Source: Sympetrum striolatum
Lineage: Eukaryota > Arthropoda > Insecta > Odonata > Libellulidae
Direction: 5' to 3'
DNA length: 64,000 nucleotides
Assembly: GCA_947579665.1 (NCBI GenBank)
Contig: OX388349.1
Span: 27,312,459-27,376,458, forward strand
Shown here: piece by piece, positions 22,125 to 35,949 of the stretch
Layout: each line of letters begins with the position of its first letter
Position numbering within the stretch: the stretch's first letter is position 1
Notes under the pieces: generated by a model
The model's database searches: none
What the model saw: only the letters and a program-made list of their open reading frames with translations
What the model was told of the DNA's origin: nothing
Made by a program: the position numbers and the translations under genes

Positions 22125-25100
22125 CCGTTTGTGAATACTTTTATCTTTTATATACCACTTTTTCTGTAAAAAAAACTACGTATACTTATAATTCTCAACA
22201 TTGATTTTGAAAAAGTCGTTTTTTGCTGGCTATTTAAATACGTCCATATAGCCATTTTATTTTTGGACGAAAAACTTGATCGAATAAATGTAAATAATTG
22301 AATGTCTTTAAATAGAGGTGTATGTTCTCGTAGAGGAGATTTGTATTCGCGGCTCTGAGATTCAACTCTCGAGGATTAATTGGCTGAAGTGTACGTTTTT
22401 CATTTGTAAGTAATAATTTTAACCCTTTACTTCGTCTTTATTTGCGCTTTCTAGTCCTATAACTTAAATTTCATCTTCAAACTATGAATACAACTCTCCT
22501 TTAGACACATCAAACGAAGATCGAAACCACCGAGAAAGGAATGTGAACACTTTCCATAAAGTTACCTGATCCTTCCTTCCTTCCGTCCTCGGAAATCCAC
22601 CTTCTTCGACTTGGTACTGCATTCCAAGGATTCCACAGCTGCGAATCTAATACCATACTTACCTAACAAATAAAATCAAAAAGGATATATTTTAAACTAT
22701 TTAAACGAGTTGCCTGAGATGGATATGATACATTTTGGATTAAAATAGAACATATTTCAAAGAAGCATGTGATTCGAAAATGAAGTATTTAGCTTAAACG
22801 TAAAATATACACTTATGCATCCACAAATATTTCGCATCATTTGACACTATTTTTTAATATTTAACTCAATATATTTAAACGTTGAGATAAAATATCACCC
22901 AGATGGTAATATCTAAATTGATCCTCTGAATATGATACTCTCATTTTACCTATCAAAGCTATCATTATGTAAGCATCGATGACATCGTAATCTATTTTTA
23001 AGGCACTGCCAAGCATAGCCGGATAAAGCAAACATTATGAAAATGAAAGAAATTTTGATGCCATGTCTGACTAAATAAACACCACACTTGGGAGATTTAT
23101 TCGAATAGCTAAATAAATTAAGTGAGACTACTTCGTCAACATTTAATAGAAGTTTTTTATTCACTCACTTAATTTTTAACAGATTCTATAAGGATACACA
23201 TCTACATCTTTATATTGGCAAAAACTTCAAGGCTCGTAAATCGTCAGTTGTTTCTAACCCATATCACTGAAACTACTATTTTTTCATCAAGCAAGCAGGA
23301 TTCCTCAAAATATAGTTACTATTGGGGGCAAAAATTCAGAATGGATGGTAATTTCCAGAAACACACGCACTTTCTTTGTATGAAAATGGTATTGTACCAC
23401 TGATTATAAAATTCATACAATTCACACAATTTTTTTCGCTCTGTGGCTTAAAGTTAGGAGACTTTGGTTGCAAATAAAAGAAAACGTCAAACACTATTAC
23501 ACACGTGAATCTTCTCGGTGATATGAATTTTCCACTGAAGAGTACCTAAACTAGGACAGGAACTAAAGTTGAAGATCTAAATCGTCATAAGTAGACAAAA
23601 CTATGAAATTTGTTTGCTTTGAGAAGTACCCGATCACATTACTTTTACTGTTAACATGGACTGAGTTGCTGAGAAAAACAATTGGCAGTGGAGAATTATA
23701 ATCGGTCTGTTAGCATACAGGAATATTTTCAGTGGTGGCCAAGTGCACTGTTTGCAGGAGAACCAGGGAATTCTCCATTCATAAGCAAATCTGAGTCAAC
23801 ACGTCAACACTCCATTCAACTCCTACATTGCTTACACAAGTGGCAGACGAGCGATATCTACCAGACTTCCTGTGAGAATTCTTTCGAAAAAAAGAGAGAT
23901 AAAAAAGGCGAATCTTCAATTCCGTTTCGTATCGAATAGACATTTTCATTGACATTGGAATCAGAGTTGTCGTTGAGTGGATGAGTTCATATATACACAA
24001 ATAACTTATATGCCAGATTCAAGCATATGATATCCCAAAAAATATTTGGTTTTTACAAAGAAATAATCTTGTGACATAAAATAATGACATGGTGTATGTA
24101 TAATAAATCAGAGTAATAAGGAGAAATAATATTAATCTGCAGTTTTAGAGTGATTAATCTGAGAAAGTTAAACAGTTTAGAACATATTGCTCGGTGAAGC
24201 AATCGTATACATCTAAAATATAGAGTATCTGTTTGGTATTCCTAGGCAAATCCTATGATTTATTCACTGGTATCAAAATTTCATTCATTCGTTATACTTA
24301 TCTTTCTCTTTATTTTGTAAAACTTCATAATTCAAAGTACGAACTCATGTTTACATCCCGTAGTATATAATATAGGTATATCCAGACAAAACCTGCTTAT
24401 CCGAGAATGTATTTAACAATTCATAATTAATATAATCAATAATTAGGTAGAAATAATCACATTTTGTCAATATTCCGTTTGAACTTATTATGAGGGACCG
24501 GTTTCAGACAAATCGGTATATCACTATGTCTAGAGAGAATAATGCAGAGCTGGTCGTATATTAAAAGTTCAAGTGGAAATTAAGTAAAACGTTTATTTTA
24601 CTTCTACACTGTTATGTTTTCATAATTCCACATAGCTAAGGAATCATCCATAGATAATATATTTAATAGTAGTTTAAACGCATTTACAATTGGGCATCTC
24701 TATTTAGATTAGATTTTTATATACTACTTACTATATTTTTATCACACTATTTTAAAATAATAATATGAAGTTTCTAAAATTATTTTATAAATACCTAGTC
24801 GGCATCACAGCTGGTTAATCGTTTAGTTATTCTCTGAAAATGTTCCTCGCAAAAGGTTTCAGAGAGAAAGAGGGGACAATCAAGTTTAAGTTCACTTTGA
24901 CTCTGATTCTGTTGCAGAGAAACGTGAAGCGACTACTCAACGGAATTAAAGAAAACCTAAAAAGCATCGTTTTTTCCTCCAATTCTTTTTAGTCCTAGCT
25001 TGCTGCGGCTTCTGGTAAAAAGATAAAATCTTCGGTGTAGCATTTATCTGCGAAAGCACTATCGTGATTTTCCGTAATAGCATTCCATGATACAAAGCAA

Positions 25101-27633
25101 ACATCCCAGGTAAAAAAAAGTAGTAGAACGAGTTATTTCAAATTCTTACTGAGGCTTTCCCAAGTTCTAAGGGGTGTCCAATTAGAAAGGATAGTGACAT
25201 GTGTTACAAACTCTTAAAGTCACGCTTCACGACCGCGTGGAAAGATGGAAAGTGGAAATTAATTTTTTAAATTTAATATATAATTAGTAATGGTGAAACC
25301 GGTTGTCCATTAAAGTTTTATTTTGGAAATTACAAAGTGTTTTTTTTATCATTTCTATACCTTGCGGTTAATGTTAAAGCAATTCTCTATGAAATCGACA
25401 CTTCTGAGAGGACAAAAACTGATTTGCATTGAAAGTTATGAACATGTTTACATTTTTTTTCTCTAATGCGACTCATATATTTCAGAGATCGTAGTTTATT
25501 TTAACTTTCCATACTGTGTTATATTTGAAATGGCATTGGCAATGTGGGCAAGGAATCTCTAGCTAAATTATTATTCAAGAAGTACTAGACCCTTGCAGAG
25601 CTGTATATATATTAATTTTTATTGCAATACTAGTTTATACTAATATATATCCATTGTGTAGACTAATACAATTGTGCATACAATACTTATCATAATATTG
25701 CAAAATTATTTACTATAACCGAACATATATAATTTAGCTATAACAATCAATAAATACAAATAATACAACAAATAGGACTTCTCAGCAGTTGCTAAAACTT
25801 AAAATAAATTGAAAATGATCCCTCAAATACGTTAATATCAATTACTTTTTACATACATTTTACATTATGCATTTACATAATAACACCTTGACATTGTATT
25901 GAGTATCCATTCCACTAATTAATAATTTTAACATCCATGATCAGCCACAATGAACTAATCGAAAGTATACAAACCAATTCCAAATGAGCTAATTTTAAAG
26001 AGTTAGCTTGAAAACATGTATTTCTAGTTTCAGAAGAATTTGTAATTTCTTCACGAAAATCTGGTTAATAATTGAGGAATCTTTTAATTATCAACAGCAA
26101 AATTGATTAAATAATAAAGAAAATATTTAGTTAAAAAAATAAATATCTTTATTCTATGTGTTACCTTTAAATGAACGAATGCCAGTCGAGTTTTGACTCA
26201 TTTTAAAAGGTAAAGTATAATCTTTATTATTTCATAAGATTATGGAAAATGTCTAAATTTTTGTGAGCAATCATCATAATTTCTCTCATAAAATCATAAT
26301 AAAAGGTCTCTTATTAGGCCAAGACCTAGACCGGATTGATACATTCAAGTTAGTCTTTTTCAATTTACATGCACGCATTACTCTTCACGCTTGAGTAGCT
26401 GGTAAACAAGTTACCATGAGCGTGTCTTGTCTTGCGACTTTCATTAGCAGTCATTTGATTATATGAAGCTCTTATATCTTTCACTAGTAAAGTAAGGTCA
26501 GAAATATAAAAACTATATTACCCTCGAAACATTTTACTTAATACAGTCACTTAATAGTGAGGCTGCAGATCAGCATAGAATTGCCAAGGGAGCACCAAAA
26601 ACTAAGCTACCACTTTTTTTATTTGTGGAAGGTAACCCAAATTTTCATTAGATTTTTCTTCTTAGGAAAAATTTTCCGATATTTGCTCTGGTTAAGTTGA
26701 TGGTTAGCTGTGAACACATATTAGAACCCGAACGTAATGAAGAAATGTGGCGCTTTGAATGTCTAAGGGAAGCGTTTTGGGAAGAAATGCGCTGGTGAAA
26801 GTACGAAATCAAATTAAGTTCGTGATAACAGCTAAGGAGATGAGGCTCGGTAATTGGTTCATTACTTTAAAGATACCAAAGGGTGAAATGAAAAAATGGG
26901 CGATTAAAGATACGTAAGAAGGGAGGATTGAATATAATTCAGAGGTTACACGCCAAATACTTAAAGATATCACCGCCCATTACTTATCTATATATCGGCC
27001 TCACCGAAAGTAGGATATGGTTATAATGTAAATGGAAATTTGTTAGGTTGGGTTATTGCTGAGCAAATGAAGTGGAAACCAAATATTGATATATGATTTT
27101 AATGTTTAAACCTTGTACAATCAATTATATCAACTTGGTCATTGAGGAGCAAGCCATTCTCTTTGCTTAGGCACTTAATAATATTTACCAAATCATTGTT
27201 TTCAATTAGTTACTATGTTACCTTGAAACGGAAATTTCATTCATGTACATTTTTAATTTAAATCAATGAATTTATTTGAAAGATAAAAGTAAACTAGTAA
27301 TGAAATCGATGGTGAAAGCCTCCACTCCGTTATGATTTGTATCTAAATAGATAAAACTTTGTTTAATTTACTTTAATTTACGACAAATATCTGGATGTTT
27401 ATTGCAATAAGATATGGGAATGAAGAACATTTCTGGCACCGTAAATGTAAAATAATCCATTGAAAATCATCACTTTTGATATGTTGTGAATTCCAACGAT
27501 GAGAATAGTAACACTGATATATTTCGCTTATATTTAACAAAAGCAACAATATGAATCTACAAACATAACACTTTGGATTTGTTAGCCTACAGCATGAAAT
27601 AGATTGGCCAAAATTATAAAACAATGAGTTAAG
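22125..27633. other. Gene-free AT-rich stretch
   Basis: About 5.5 kb with no open frame longer than 85 codons and no recognisable domain, RNA gene or element end. The 23682-23939 plus frame and the 27373-27624 minus frame have no coding character. Confidence 0.45.
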
Positions 27634-27692
27634 AACCGTAGTAGTCTAGTGGTAGTTAGTCTTTTAGATATAGCAAGATTCGAATGCATATC
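27634..27692 (+). repeat. tRNA-derived SINE head relic
   Basis: TAGTCTAGTGG at 27642-27652 resembles an internal pol III A box. AGATTCGAATGC at 27676-27687 resembles a B box with decay. Spacing is shorter than in an intact tRNA. The segment resembles SINE heads of the 'gtagtctagtgg' type. No tail boundary found. Confidence 0.45.
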
Positions 27693-27859
27693 CAATGAAT
27701 TACCATAACATATAAATTAATATATAGGTTTTCGTGCACGGCCGTCATTCGTAAAATCTAATATAGTTACGCACTTTCATCGTATCTGTCTTTACTTTCC
27801 TTTGAATGTGAACTATGCGAAATACGAGCACGTCGAAACCTTGGAATTCCAAAGAAATT

Positions 27860-28390
27860 AAAGTGTATCAGGAGGAATTTTGAGAGAGAAAGTAGGCGCC
27901 CTCTTTCAGCAAAAGCGATCCTAAAACGAAGCTCAGCCATGCGATAGGAATTTATCGACCGAGAAATCGCTTTTCGAGAGCTTCTATTCCGTCAGCCGAT
28001 GAACTTTCACCCGCCGGATGAAGAGGTTATGACGTTTATAGTGAATTAAGTCAAACGAGTGGGAGGTGTTTAGAGTGGGTTGAAGGATCGCGAAATAGGG
28101 GATATAAACTGCTCCAAACTACGCTAATAAAGAAGTTATGGAGCAGCTTCTCTGGCCGCTAGAAAAAAACTGATAAGAGAAGAAACCTCATCAGATGCGC
28201 CATGGAGGTGAACTTTTTCGCCTCGACGCTCCTAACCACATCCCGTTATTAAATGGCGAGTAACGTTTAAGGCATCGTTGCCCCATCTAACGCAAAAGCG
28301 TTTAGCTCCCTCTTTACTCCAAGGCTAACGTAATTGCCTCGGTTATTGGCGGCAAGCTTGGGAGCACCTTTGCTGGCATTCAACCAAAAC
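27860..28390. other. CpG-richer pocket, function unknown
   Basis: About 500 bases with raised G+C and many CpG dinucleotides, no long open frame and no repeat. It may be a conserved non-coding element or distal regulatory element. This rests only on contrast with the flanks. Confidence 0.35.
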
Positions 28391-28885
28391 AATACATTAG
28401 GTATTTGGAGGAATTCTCATTTGACACTCATTCTAATATAATTATTCAAGATGCACAAGGTAACACGTGATGAATTTTGAGGATTATTTCATGTTGACTC
28501 ATGACCTAATTCTCTAATTTAGCCATAGTTTTACTTAATATATTAAATTTTATGTATATTTATACTTTACATAAAACATTTCTGAGTTTATCGCGTGATA
28601 GTGGACTCTACAACATACTTATTTGCATATTTATATAGAGGTGCCCGTAGTTTCTTGTTCCTTCTAAACGATCCTTAAGTAAAACGTTCCCTTTTGAGTA
28701 ATTCCTAATATTGGCTCTAACTTGGTGAAATAATATTGCACAGGAATTCAGAGACAAACTTGTAACACATTCATCTTCCTTTTTGTGGGATGAGGTAATT
28801 TTTTTTTAAACTTGCATTTTTAACACTTTTACTGAATCTAAACTAAAGTTGCAAGGAAAGGGTTAAAGGAATACCATCCACCCAA
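28391..28885. other. AT-rich stretch, nothing recognised
   Basis: No gene or repeat recognised. Confidence 0.4.
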
Positions 28886-29496
28886 TCCTTATGATTCCTT
28901 AAGGGTGGTTCCTCCTTTACACCACTTTGTGTTGCCGGTGCCTCGATGAGGCCATGGCACGTGGACGATGCCGCTCAGTCGGACGAAACCACACTTGCCC
29001 TTGCGCACAAAGTTCCAAAAACGGCTTGTGAAATGTTCTGGTAGGGGAGCCAAGATGGTTAAGCCAGCCTCCTGGATATAATAAGATCCTGTGCTCGATT
29101 ACCGGCCCCGTCATTAATTTTTCAAGTCCGTTTTTCCTTTTAGTATTGCAATCCTAGCTTAAAACTGACAGGATCAAATCTTCCACTTTTCTGGTGACTG
29201 CTGAGACTAAGTTGTCAGACCTTTTTAGAAGATTTTTAGGCAGTAATTAAATTGGCTAGATTAGTCAACCGGAAAAAAGAAAATTTGGGTTTAAGTTTTG
29301 GTCCTGTTAGTTTTTTTTTTAACGTCCGTGTGTATTTTGAAACGTTGTTGGGCTATCTCTATCTTATTTATACTCTATCGTGCCTTTCTATGTAAAGTTG
29401 GTGCTCGAATATCTTGCTCACCGTACGTGATTGCTATTGAAATTACTTAAACAGCGAGTACTTTCAAAAGGCTGAAAAATTAACTTGCTAATAATA

Positions 29497-29678
29497 CAAG
29501 GTTGAATAAGGAGTGAAAATTGTGACATGACTGGGACTCGAACCCAGGTATCCCACTTTCCGGGCAGTTGTTCTAACCACTAAACTACCATGCCACCACA
29601 ATTTCACTCCTGTTAAAGGGATGCTTTATGAGCAGATAGTGGCGCTCCACACAATTTTTCACTCCTTGTTCAACCTTG
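29497..29678. repeat. Inverted repeats around the tRNA-like body, copy 1
   Basis: Arm 29497-29524 (CAAGGTTGAATAAGGAGTG... to AATTGTG) can pair with two partners. One is the adjacent 15-base arm 29597-29611 (CACAATTTCACTCCT), directly extending the acceptor stem. The other is the more distant 29-base arm 29650-29678 (CACAATTTTTCACTCC... to CAACCTTG). The two alternative pairings are visible in the sequence; any functional consequence is inference. Confidence 0.7.
29522..29596 (-). ncRNA. tRNA-like body (pseudo-tRNA), copy 1
   Basis: A 75-base minus-strand segment has acceptor arms GTGGCAT / ATGTCAC pairing with one G:U, an A-box-like TAGTTTAGTGG, a perfect T arm CTGGG-TTCGAGT-CCCAG and a canonical B box GGTTCGAGTCC. 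The anticodon arm is poor: ACTGC against GTGGG gives one mismatch and two wobbles. The loop CCGGAAA lacks the conserved U33. It is unlikely to be a working tRNA gene. An internal pol III promoter for the surrounding repeat is more likely. Confidence 0.65.
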
Positions 29679-32600
29679 GGTTTAAATCGCACGCTTCCTC
29701 GTGCTAAGTAAAATTTCATCATGAAGTTCTTTGCTAATAATATATTAGATTACTCGATGAAAATCATTTAATTCGGTTTCTAAGTCATTGGGGACATGGT
29801 TTATGCTAACTTCTCTCCAAAATGCTGTTATTACAATTATTTCAAATTATAGAGAAAATACGAGCGTTTGAATGTTGAGTCCCTCAAAAATGTCTCAAAT
29901 AATATAATTTAATTTAATTTTGTAAAATGAAAATATCATGTTCTTTGAATGATTTCTTTTCAATTTTTCCCTCTTTGATTCTGAGGTAATGAAAGGTATA
30001 AAAATAAATACACTCCAATAGTGTAATTCATAGAAAAACGCAATAAAAACTTAGACACTACCCGATATTCTATGATTGGTATCATTATCAGGTAAAAACA
30101 AATTTATGAAGCTATATATAGTCGCAAAAAGGAAAGCAGGGAAAAAACCATCCTTAATTATTTTATTTCGCTATGGCATATCTCCAAGTTAAGGCCAAAA
30201 CCATAAACATTTTTAAGAATAAAAAGATAAATCGATGAATTAAGAAGCAAGGTAGTACGAGGCAAGTGTGGCTAGAGATAGCATGAGGCTTGATAAATAT
30301 CTGGTGCACGTTTTTTAACAGTTGCCATTAATTCGTTTTATCGAGCAACCAATCTAACTGGAAGGTTAGCAATGATCTAAAAAACAACACGTGTACGACA
30401 TAACTTACAGTGTTTATTACTGAAAGATAAAACGATGTTTTGCGCGATATATGTTGTTTGACCTGTTCGTATGAAATTGGTCGTGTCGAAATCGGGAAAT
30501 ATAAAATTTCGAATTTTTATTTCAGCGAAAAACATGCAGTTCTTCGCGCTATCGGGCGATGTAGTTATGTAGGTCAAATAAACGTCAAATAACTTCAAAC
30601 TTGGGAGCTCGGCTCAGCCTCCTCTATTTTTCCGAATGCAAACGAAAGCTAACAAGACTCCGATGTTTTGTTCCTACCTTTCAAGGCAAAAAAGAGCGGA
30701 AATAGAATATGATGAGGGAAAATCCACGAGATGGTAAATAGAATTCCAGGAAAAAAATTCAAAGTCACACGTGTATTCTTATCATAAATAATTCCAGTGA
30801 AATCTTCTCCTGTTTTTTTGATACCAATGAAATATGTAAACTTCTTCTATAGTAACTTTTAAATTTACACTTTACCAACTCATCCTTTTATGTTTATAAA
30901 AAATACTCCCCCGTAATAAATACAATTTATTTACTAATATTATACTAATGCTGTTTTTAATTGAAAACTTACAAAAATACATGTTTATTTACGCGAGCAA
31001 CATTTTATTTTTTTCTCTTGTTACGTAACTACTATGTAAATCAAACGCCTCTCATGCGTCAATTATAACTTAGGTGACGTTTAGTACATTGTGGTGCATT
31101 TTTAAATTCATCGAATCATTTTTCACGATCAAATCAATGGCCATATCTAGTAAATTGCACTTAGTACCCTAGTTTAAAGTTGTAGTTGTACTATAAGTTT
31201 TCTAGCATTCAAAACTATTATGTTGGAAAAACATTGGGGACGAAGTGATTGTTAAATATGTTTTGAAATGAAACATTTCGTGTCATATGAGAAAAATATA
31301 TAGATTTTAAACAGAAAACAGGAAGGGTTAAAGTGGCCGTATGATCTTTTACGGAATATACTGGTGTTAGTGTTTTATTAAATAACTGAAAGTTCCACGT
31401 AGCTTATGTGTAACATAGGTTGATCGTGCATAGTATACATTAATGTATATTGCTTCCTTCAATACATCGTAATGAAAAACAATGAATTTTTGATGGAAAT
31501 ATAAAGCTAACACACTTACATACATTAACAGCCCCTGGACATAAATTAAAATTCAGCTGGAAGATAAAACTGATAAAAAGAGAGTCATGCAAATTTTAAA
31601 TGCAAAATTATTTGAACTTAAGAAAATACATGAAACTTTAAATTTTATAGTTTTGAAATAATATACAACGAAGAAGCGAGCAGTTGAGACAATTTTTACA
31701 AATTATAAATGTATTTTATAATTGAGTGTTCGAAAGATTGTTAGTAAAAAACTTCAAAATTTACTCAGTGAGTTTTAAACTTTATTTTAAGAAATAATTT
31801 ACAGTGGAAGTGAATTGGAAAAAAATCCAGTGGCATAAAAGTTTTTTCTTCACCCTCTCTCAAAAGATGAAAGAAAATGAATTTAATGGAGGTAGATTTA
31901 AAGGTTTATCTGAATATCAATTAAAGCCAAAATGCACGTTAATTCAAACAAAGAGAATTTTGAAATTCAACCCTCCACCTTTCTATACCATCGATTAACA
32001 TGGTTCGTTTGAGATATAAAAACAGTGAAAGGATGAGAATTAATTTTTCATTCAAATTAACTTCCATCTAAAATCACGCTCATTAAAATGGAAAAAAAGA
32101 ATATCGATGTTAACAATGAAATGCGTTGATTCGATTAGTTTCATTTCAACGCGACGAGTTATTGCCCCAATGAAATTATATTTGCATTCCAATACACAAA
32201 ATCCAACTCGCAATCGAGTTTTACCCTTCGCCTGGGGATTCTTCTCGACAATTAAATGAACAAAAAAGCAAGCGTTACAAATATGCTTTCAGACGTATGT
32301 TGGGACTCCTCTAACGACCGTAGATCAGAAGTTGGGCTGCGATTGCTGTATAAATTCAGGGAAAGTATATTTTCGGAACATTCATGCGGTATATTGCAAC
32401 CACCATACTACTTCGGCGGATACAATAATTAGTGTGTATTAAAATAAATAGACACTACGACAATTTTATTTAGAAATTCATTCTTTCCGCGATAATAACA
32501 GAGTAAAATTGTAAGTGGTGTTTACACCTCTTGGAACACGCCGAAAGGCACTTTATTTGCTTCAATGTAGATTAATAATAGTTTAAGTTTACGGCCTTAT

Positions 32601-35600
32601 TAACTTCATTATTATCAGTAAAGAATAGGCATTGATTTCAGCTGCAATTTTGTACATAAATTCACAGCTGCTTTTTTTTTTGAAGAGAATGAAACGATTT
32701 TTCGGCCTAACACAAGATCATCTTCTGTTTGAAAGGGGACCTCATTTGGTTGCCCTAGTTCTGAGCAGTAACCCCAATGGGCGATCGCTGGATTAAGGGC
32801 GCGGACATTGAAGGCATATATGCATGTGGTCTAACGAGGCATTTTTAAAGGTAATCGGGGACGGGCGTGGAAAAGGGCTAATCGCTTTACGCTCGTTCAC
32901 AAGGTCCGAACATTTTATTATTTATTGAAACGACGCCAATTCCCGGGATGAATATTCATAAGAGAGTCGCAATTTCATGAGTTACGGGAATATGAATGTC
33001 GCCTTTAATAAACGGGTGTGCTAATGCTGTATGTATGTGGAGAAGCGCCATGAAATGGTGATGGAACTTCTTCCATATTTAATGCGGGGACGATTTTAAG
33101 GTCTATTTTAGCGAATAAATACGTATTTTTATAACCATTATAATTCTGAAAATCTACTACTATGCCATATTTCCGACATTGAATTGATATTACTATTTTT
33201 GGAAATTAATCTAAACGTAATTTTTTATACATTCATCAACAACATTTTCTTCAAATAAAACCAAAACATTAAAGTTTTGAAATTCTGCATTTATCATCAG
33301 CAAACTTTTTTTCGAAAAATAGTGTATCCATGCATATTAGGTTGACTGTGGACATACAATTTGTTCCTCCATTGGTAGATGAACGCATTACATTTTATTT
33401 ACTTATCGGTTCAGAAAAGGGGAAATTGTACCTTTGATGCAACTTTACCCTAATCATGCTCGAGAGTTCAATGTGATGAAAGGTTAGATCGTCTATCTTG
33501 TATTGAGATGTGAGTGGTAATGAGTGATAGCATTCTTTCTTAGAATATTCTAAATGAAACGTAAGGAAAGTGATAATTATAGGATCGATGTTATGCTCGC
33601 ATTTAGGCATCTTCCACTAACAGGCTACTATTACGGTAATAAAAGATAATTAACAGCCTAAATTAATACCTTATATAGGTGTCTCATCACCAATACGAAA
33701 CTAATGTGGAAATTTCGATGGAGGAAATGAGGTTTAAATATACTTGAATCCATACTTAAATATATGGATCTAATTCTAATCATTATCATTAATAGGGTCA
33801 ATTGAAATTGATTGATATTGATTACTCTTTATTGCTAATTGAGTGTTAATACAAATTTACTTAAGAATAGGGCCATTAATCAATATTTTAGTGATGCGTC
33901 TTGAGCGTTTTAATGAACAAACAGATAAACCACTTTTAGTAACAATAGATACTTTCAGAAGACTTGTAAGTAGATAGTTTCAATTTTGATTTTCTTAGGA
34001 AAATAATACGTATTTCATAGTAATATCGTGATTCTTTTTGGTAATTCAACGCTCAGTTTTTTCGACAAAATACATCCTTAATTACTACATAATATTGTAT
34101 TAATCAGAGATAATTAATATTTCGAATACATGTAACTATTTGAATAGTCATCCTACAGTAAGCTTAAGAATAATTTGGAAATTATATATCAATACAATCT
34201 TCGTATTACAGAAAGCTTTTGACAAAACAAACCCTGTAGTCTCTTGCTAGTAAAACTTCCCTTTAGGAGAGTTCATCATTGTAAGCCACGTGTATTCCAG
34301 ATGTAATTGTTCGCTCTCAGTTATTTCATACGTAAGACTTGTTGCAAGCTTCTCTCTCAATCAATTCCTTTGCTTTCCTGAGTAGAACTTGATTGGAAGT
34401 CTAAATTAACTGAGAAACATTTGGAGTAATAGCACCGTATTAAAGTTTATTGCTTCAAAGATCACAACTGTTGTCAAGTTAGTCTCAAAGGAGTACATTT
34501 ACATGGATCTTCAGAAGTTCCTCTAACATTACAAATCGGTGATTATAGACCTAAACGTAAAGAGATTCCAAGGTTGAATTTCCTGTGTTAACTCTACGGA
34601 TATTTTACATCAACGTCTGTCGTCAAGCCATCTCAGATCCAAGAAAATAGATATGCTATCAAATTATTAGAATTAAATGAAAGTTAACTCTAACTGCTCT
34701 AAGATTCGTATAGAATACCTATGAATATTGCATTAATTCCAATTCAATCGTTCGTGCTGAGACTTTTTTAGGTCATTTTTAACGAAAATTACTGATAAAT
34801 GGTATTTTAAAAACAACGCACTGTACGGGTATAATTATTCTTGTAGCAGGCATTGTAGGCATTTAAAAAGAAACTCGATTGTAGCGTTATCAAGAAAAAA
34901 TTAATTTCATCAAGCCCGTTCTAATTACTGTCTGAAACATCAAACTCAGTGAGAAAACAAAATATATGAGATATTATTCATTCATAGATAGTTTATAACT
35001 CTTAAGTATTTTTAAAAAGATTTTTAGATCAAACACTCTCAGTAAAAAAAATAATTCAGTCAGTTCATTTCAGTTAAGATGTTCCCCAGCAAAAGAGCTG
35101 GCAAAAATCTAAAATAACAATAAGTAAGATTTTGTATGAAAAATGTACATCACTCAAGTAAATATGCAAAGAATTTAATTGCTTTCTAATAAATTTTGTG
35201 TATCGATAGATTAAACTATGTGATCCAAAACCAAAAAAAACAGCAATCAGGTGCATACTTACGAGCAATACTAAATAAGATAGCCCACCGTATTGGACAG
35301 TGAGAACATGAATAAAAATAGAATATCACTCGATAGTTTTACTCGATTTTTTGAAACTCAAAATTTGGAAATCATTTTACGAGAGAGAATTATAACTAAA
35401 CTTTTATTTAATAATTAGACCATGGGTTCAGTGGTTCACTCACGTGGCATTTAGATTTGTAGAAAAAACAACTAAAAGATCAAATAGGTCCAGTGTGTCC
35501 ATTAAATCTCTTCCCAACACCAATATCCCCTTGTATTAAGTCCGATTACATTTTCATCGAGGAGAGCAGAGGAGAGAAACAAAAAATTGCTGTGACAGGA

Positions 35601-35949
35601 GCTCCAGGCGCCAATGAAAACTCCACTGACCACTAATCGGCTAAAAAGAATGTTGACAGAGAGATTAATATCGAATGATTAATTATCACACAAGGTGAAA
35701 GGTATTGATGGAGAATTTGGAGCTACTCTGCCAGTTTTATTGCGTAATATTGTTTCATTTAGACCTTTTGGATGGAAATTTTTAGTTTCCAAATGTCGAC
35801 ATCGGGTTTCCCTGTAAGTGCCAGATAATTCCACCCTTTTCCACAAACCTCAGAGCTCTCATTTGGACTCTTCCTCATTTCCCATTGCGTTGTATTTAGG
35901 CGTGAGAAGACGAACACGTTGCCGAATACACTTTCATGTGCAATTCAAG
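29679..35949. other. Gene-free stretch between the twin repeats
   Basis: About 6.3 kb with no open frame above 73 codons. The part at 32740-33020 is listed separately. No internal copy of the flanking repeat and no host exon with a convincing acceptor, open frame and donor was found. Confidence 0.45.
32740..33020. other. CpG-richer pocket, function unknown
   Basis: A short island of higher G+C with an AT-rich flank on both sides, without an open frame of note. It contains homeodomain-like AT cores between GC-rich blocks. A regulatory element is possible but not shown. Confidence 0.3.

Larger units (their letters stand above)
28886..29678 (-). mobile_element. ~775-bp dispersed repeat with tRNA-like body, copy 1
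   Basis: From 28886 to 29659 this is nearly identical to 35950-36722. By eye I count three substitutions and one small difference in a T run. Oriented by the tRNA-like body, the element reads on the minus strand: tRNA-like sequence near its 5' end, then about 600 bases, ending AAGGAATCATAAGGA. Copy 1 extends about 20 bases beyond the 5' end of copy 2, into an inverted repeat (29650-29678). A tRNA head, 5' truncation of one copy and a shared 3' end suggest a SINE-like element spread by retrotransposition. No poly(A) tail or target duplication is visible, so a composite or DNA element is not excluded. A 65-codon minus frame (28917-29114) is present in both copies. Confidence 0.8.

Noticed and set aside
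22330..22385. A further tRNA-like segment with GATTCAACTCTCGAGG
   Set aside because: The B box is too weak and no A box or arms can be placed.
23195..23225. ACACATCTACATC as a minus-strand LINE tail
   Set aside because: No adjacent LINE 3' segment or coding end is recognisable. The short match alone is not enough.
29522..29596. Functional tRNA gene
   Set aside because: The anticodon stem is mismatched and U33 is absent. The same body occurs in a near-identical dispersed repeat, so it is a repeat head.
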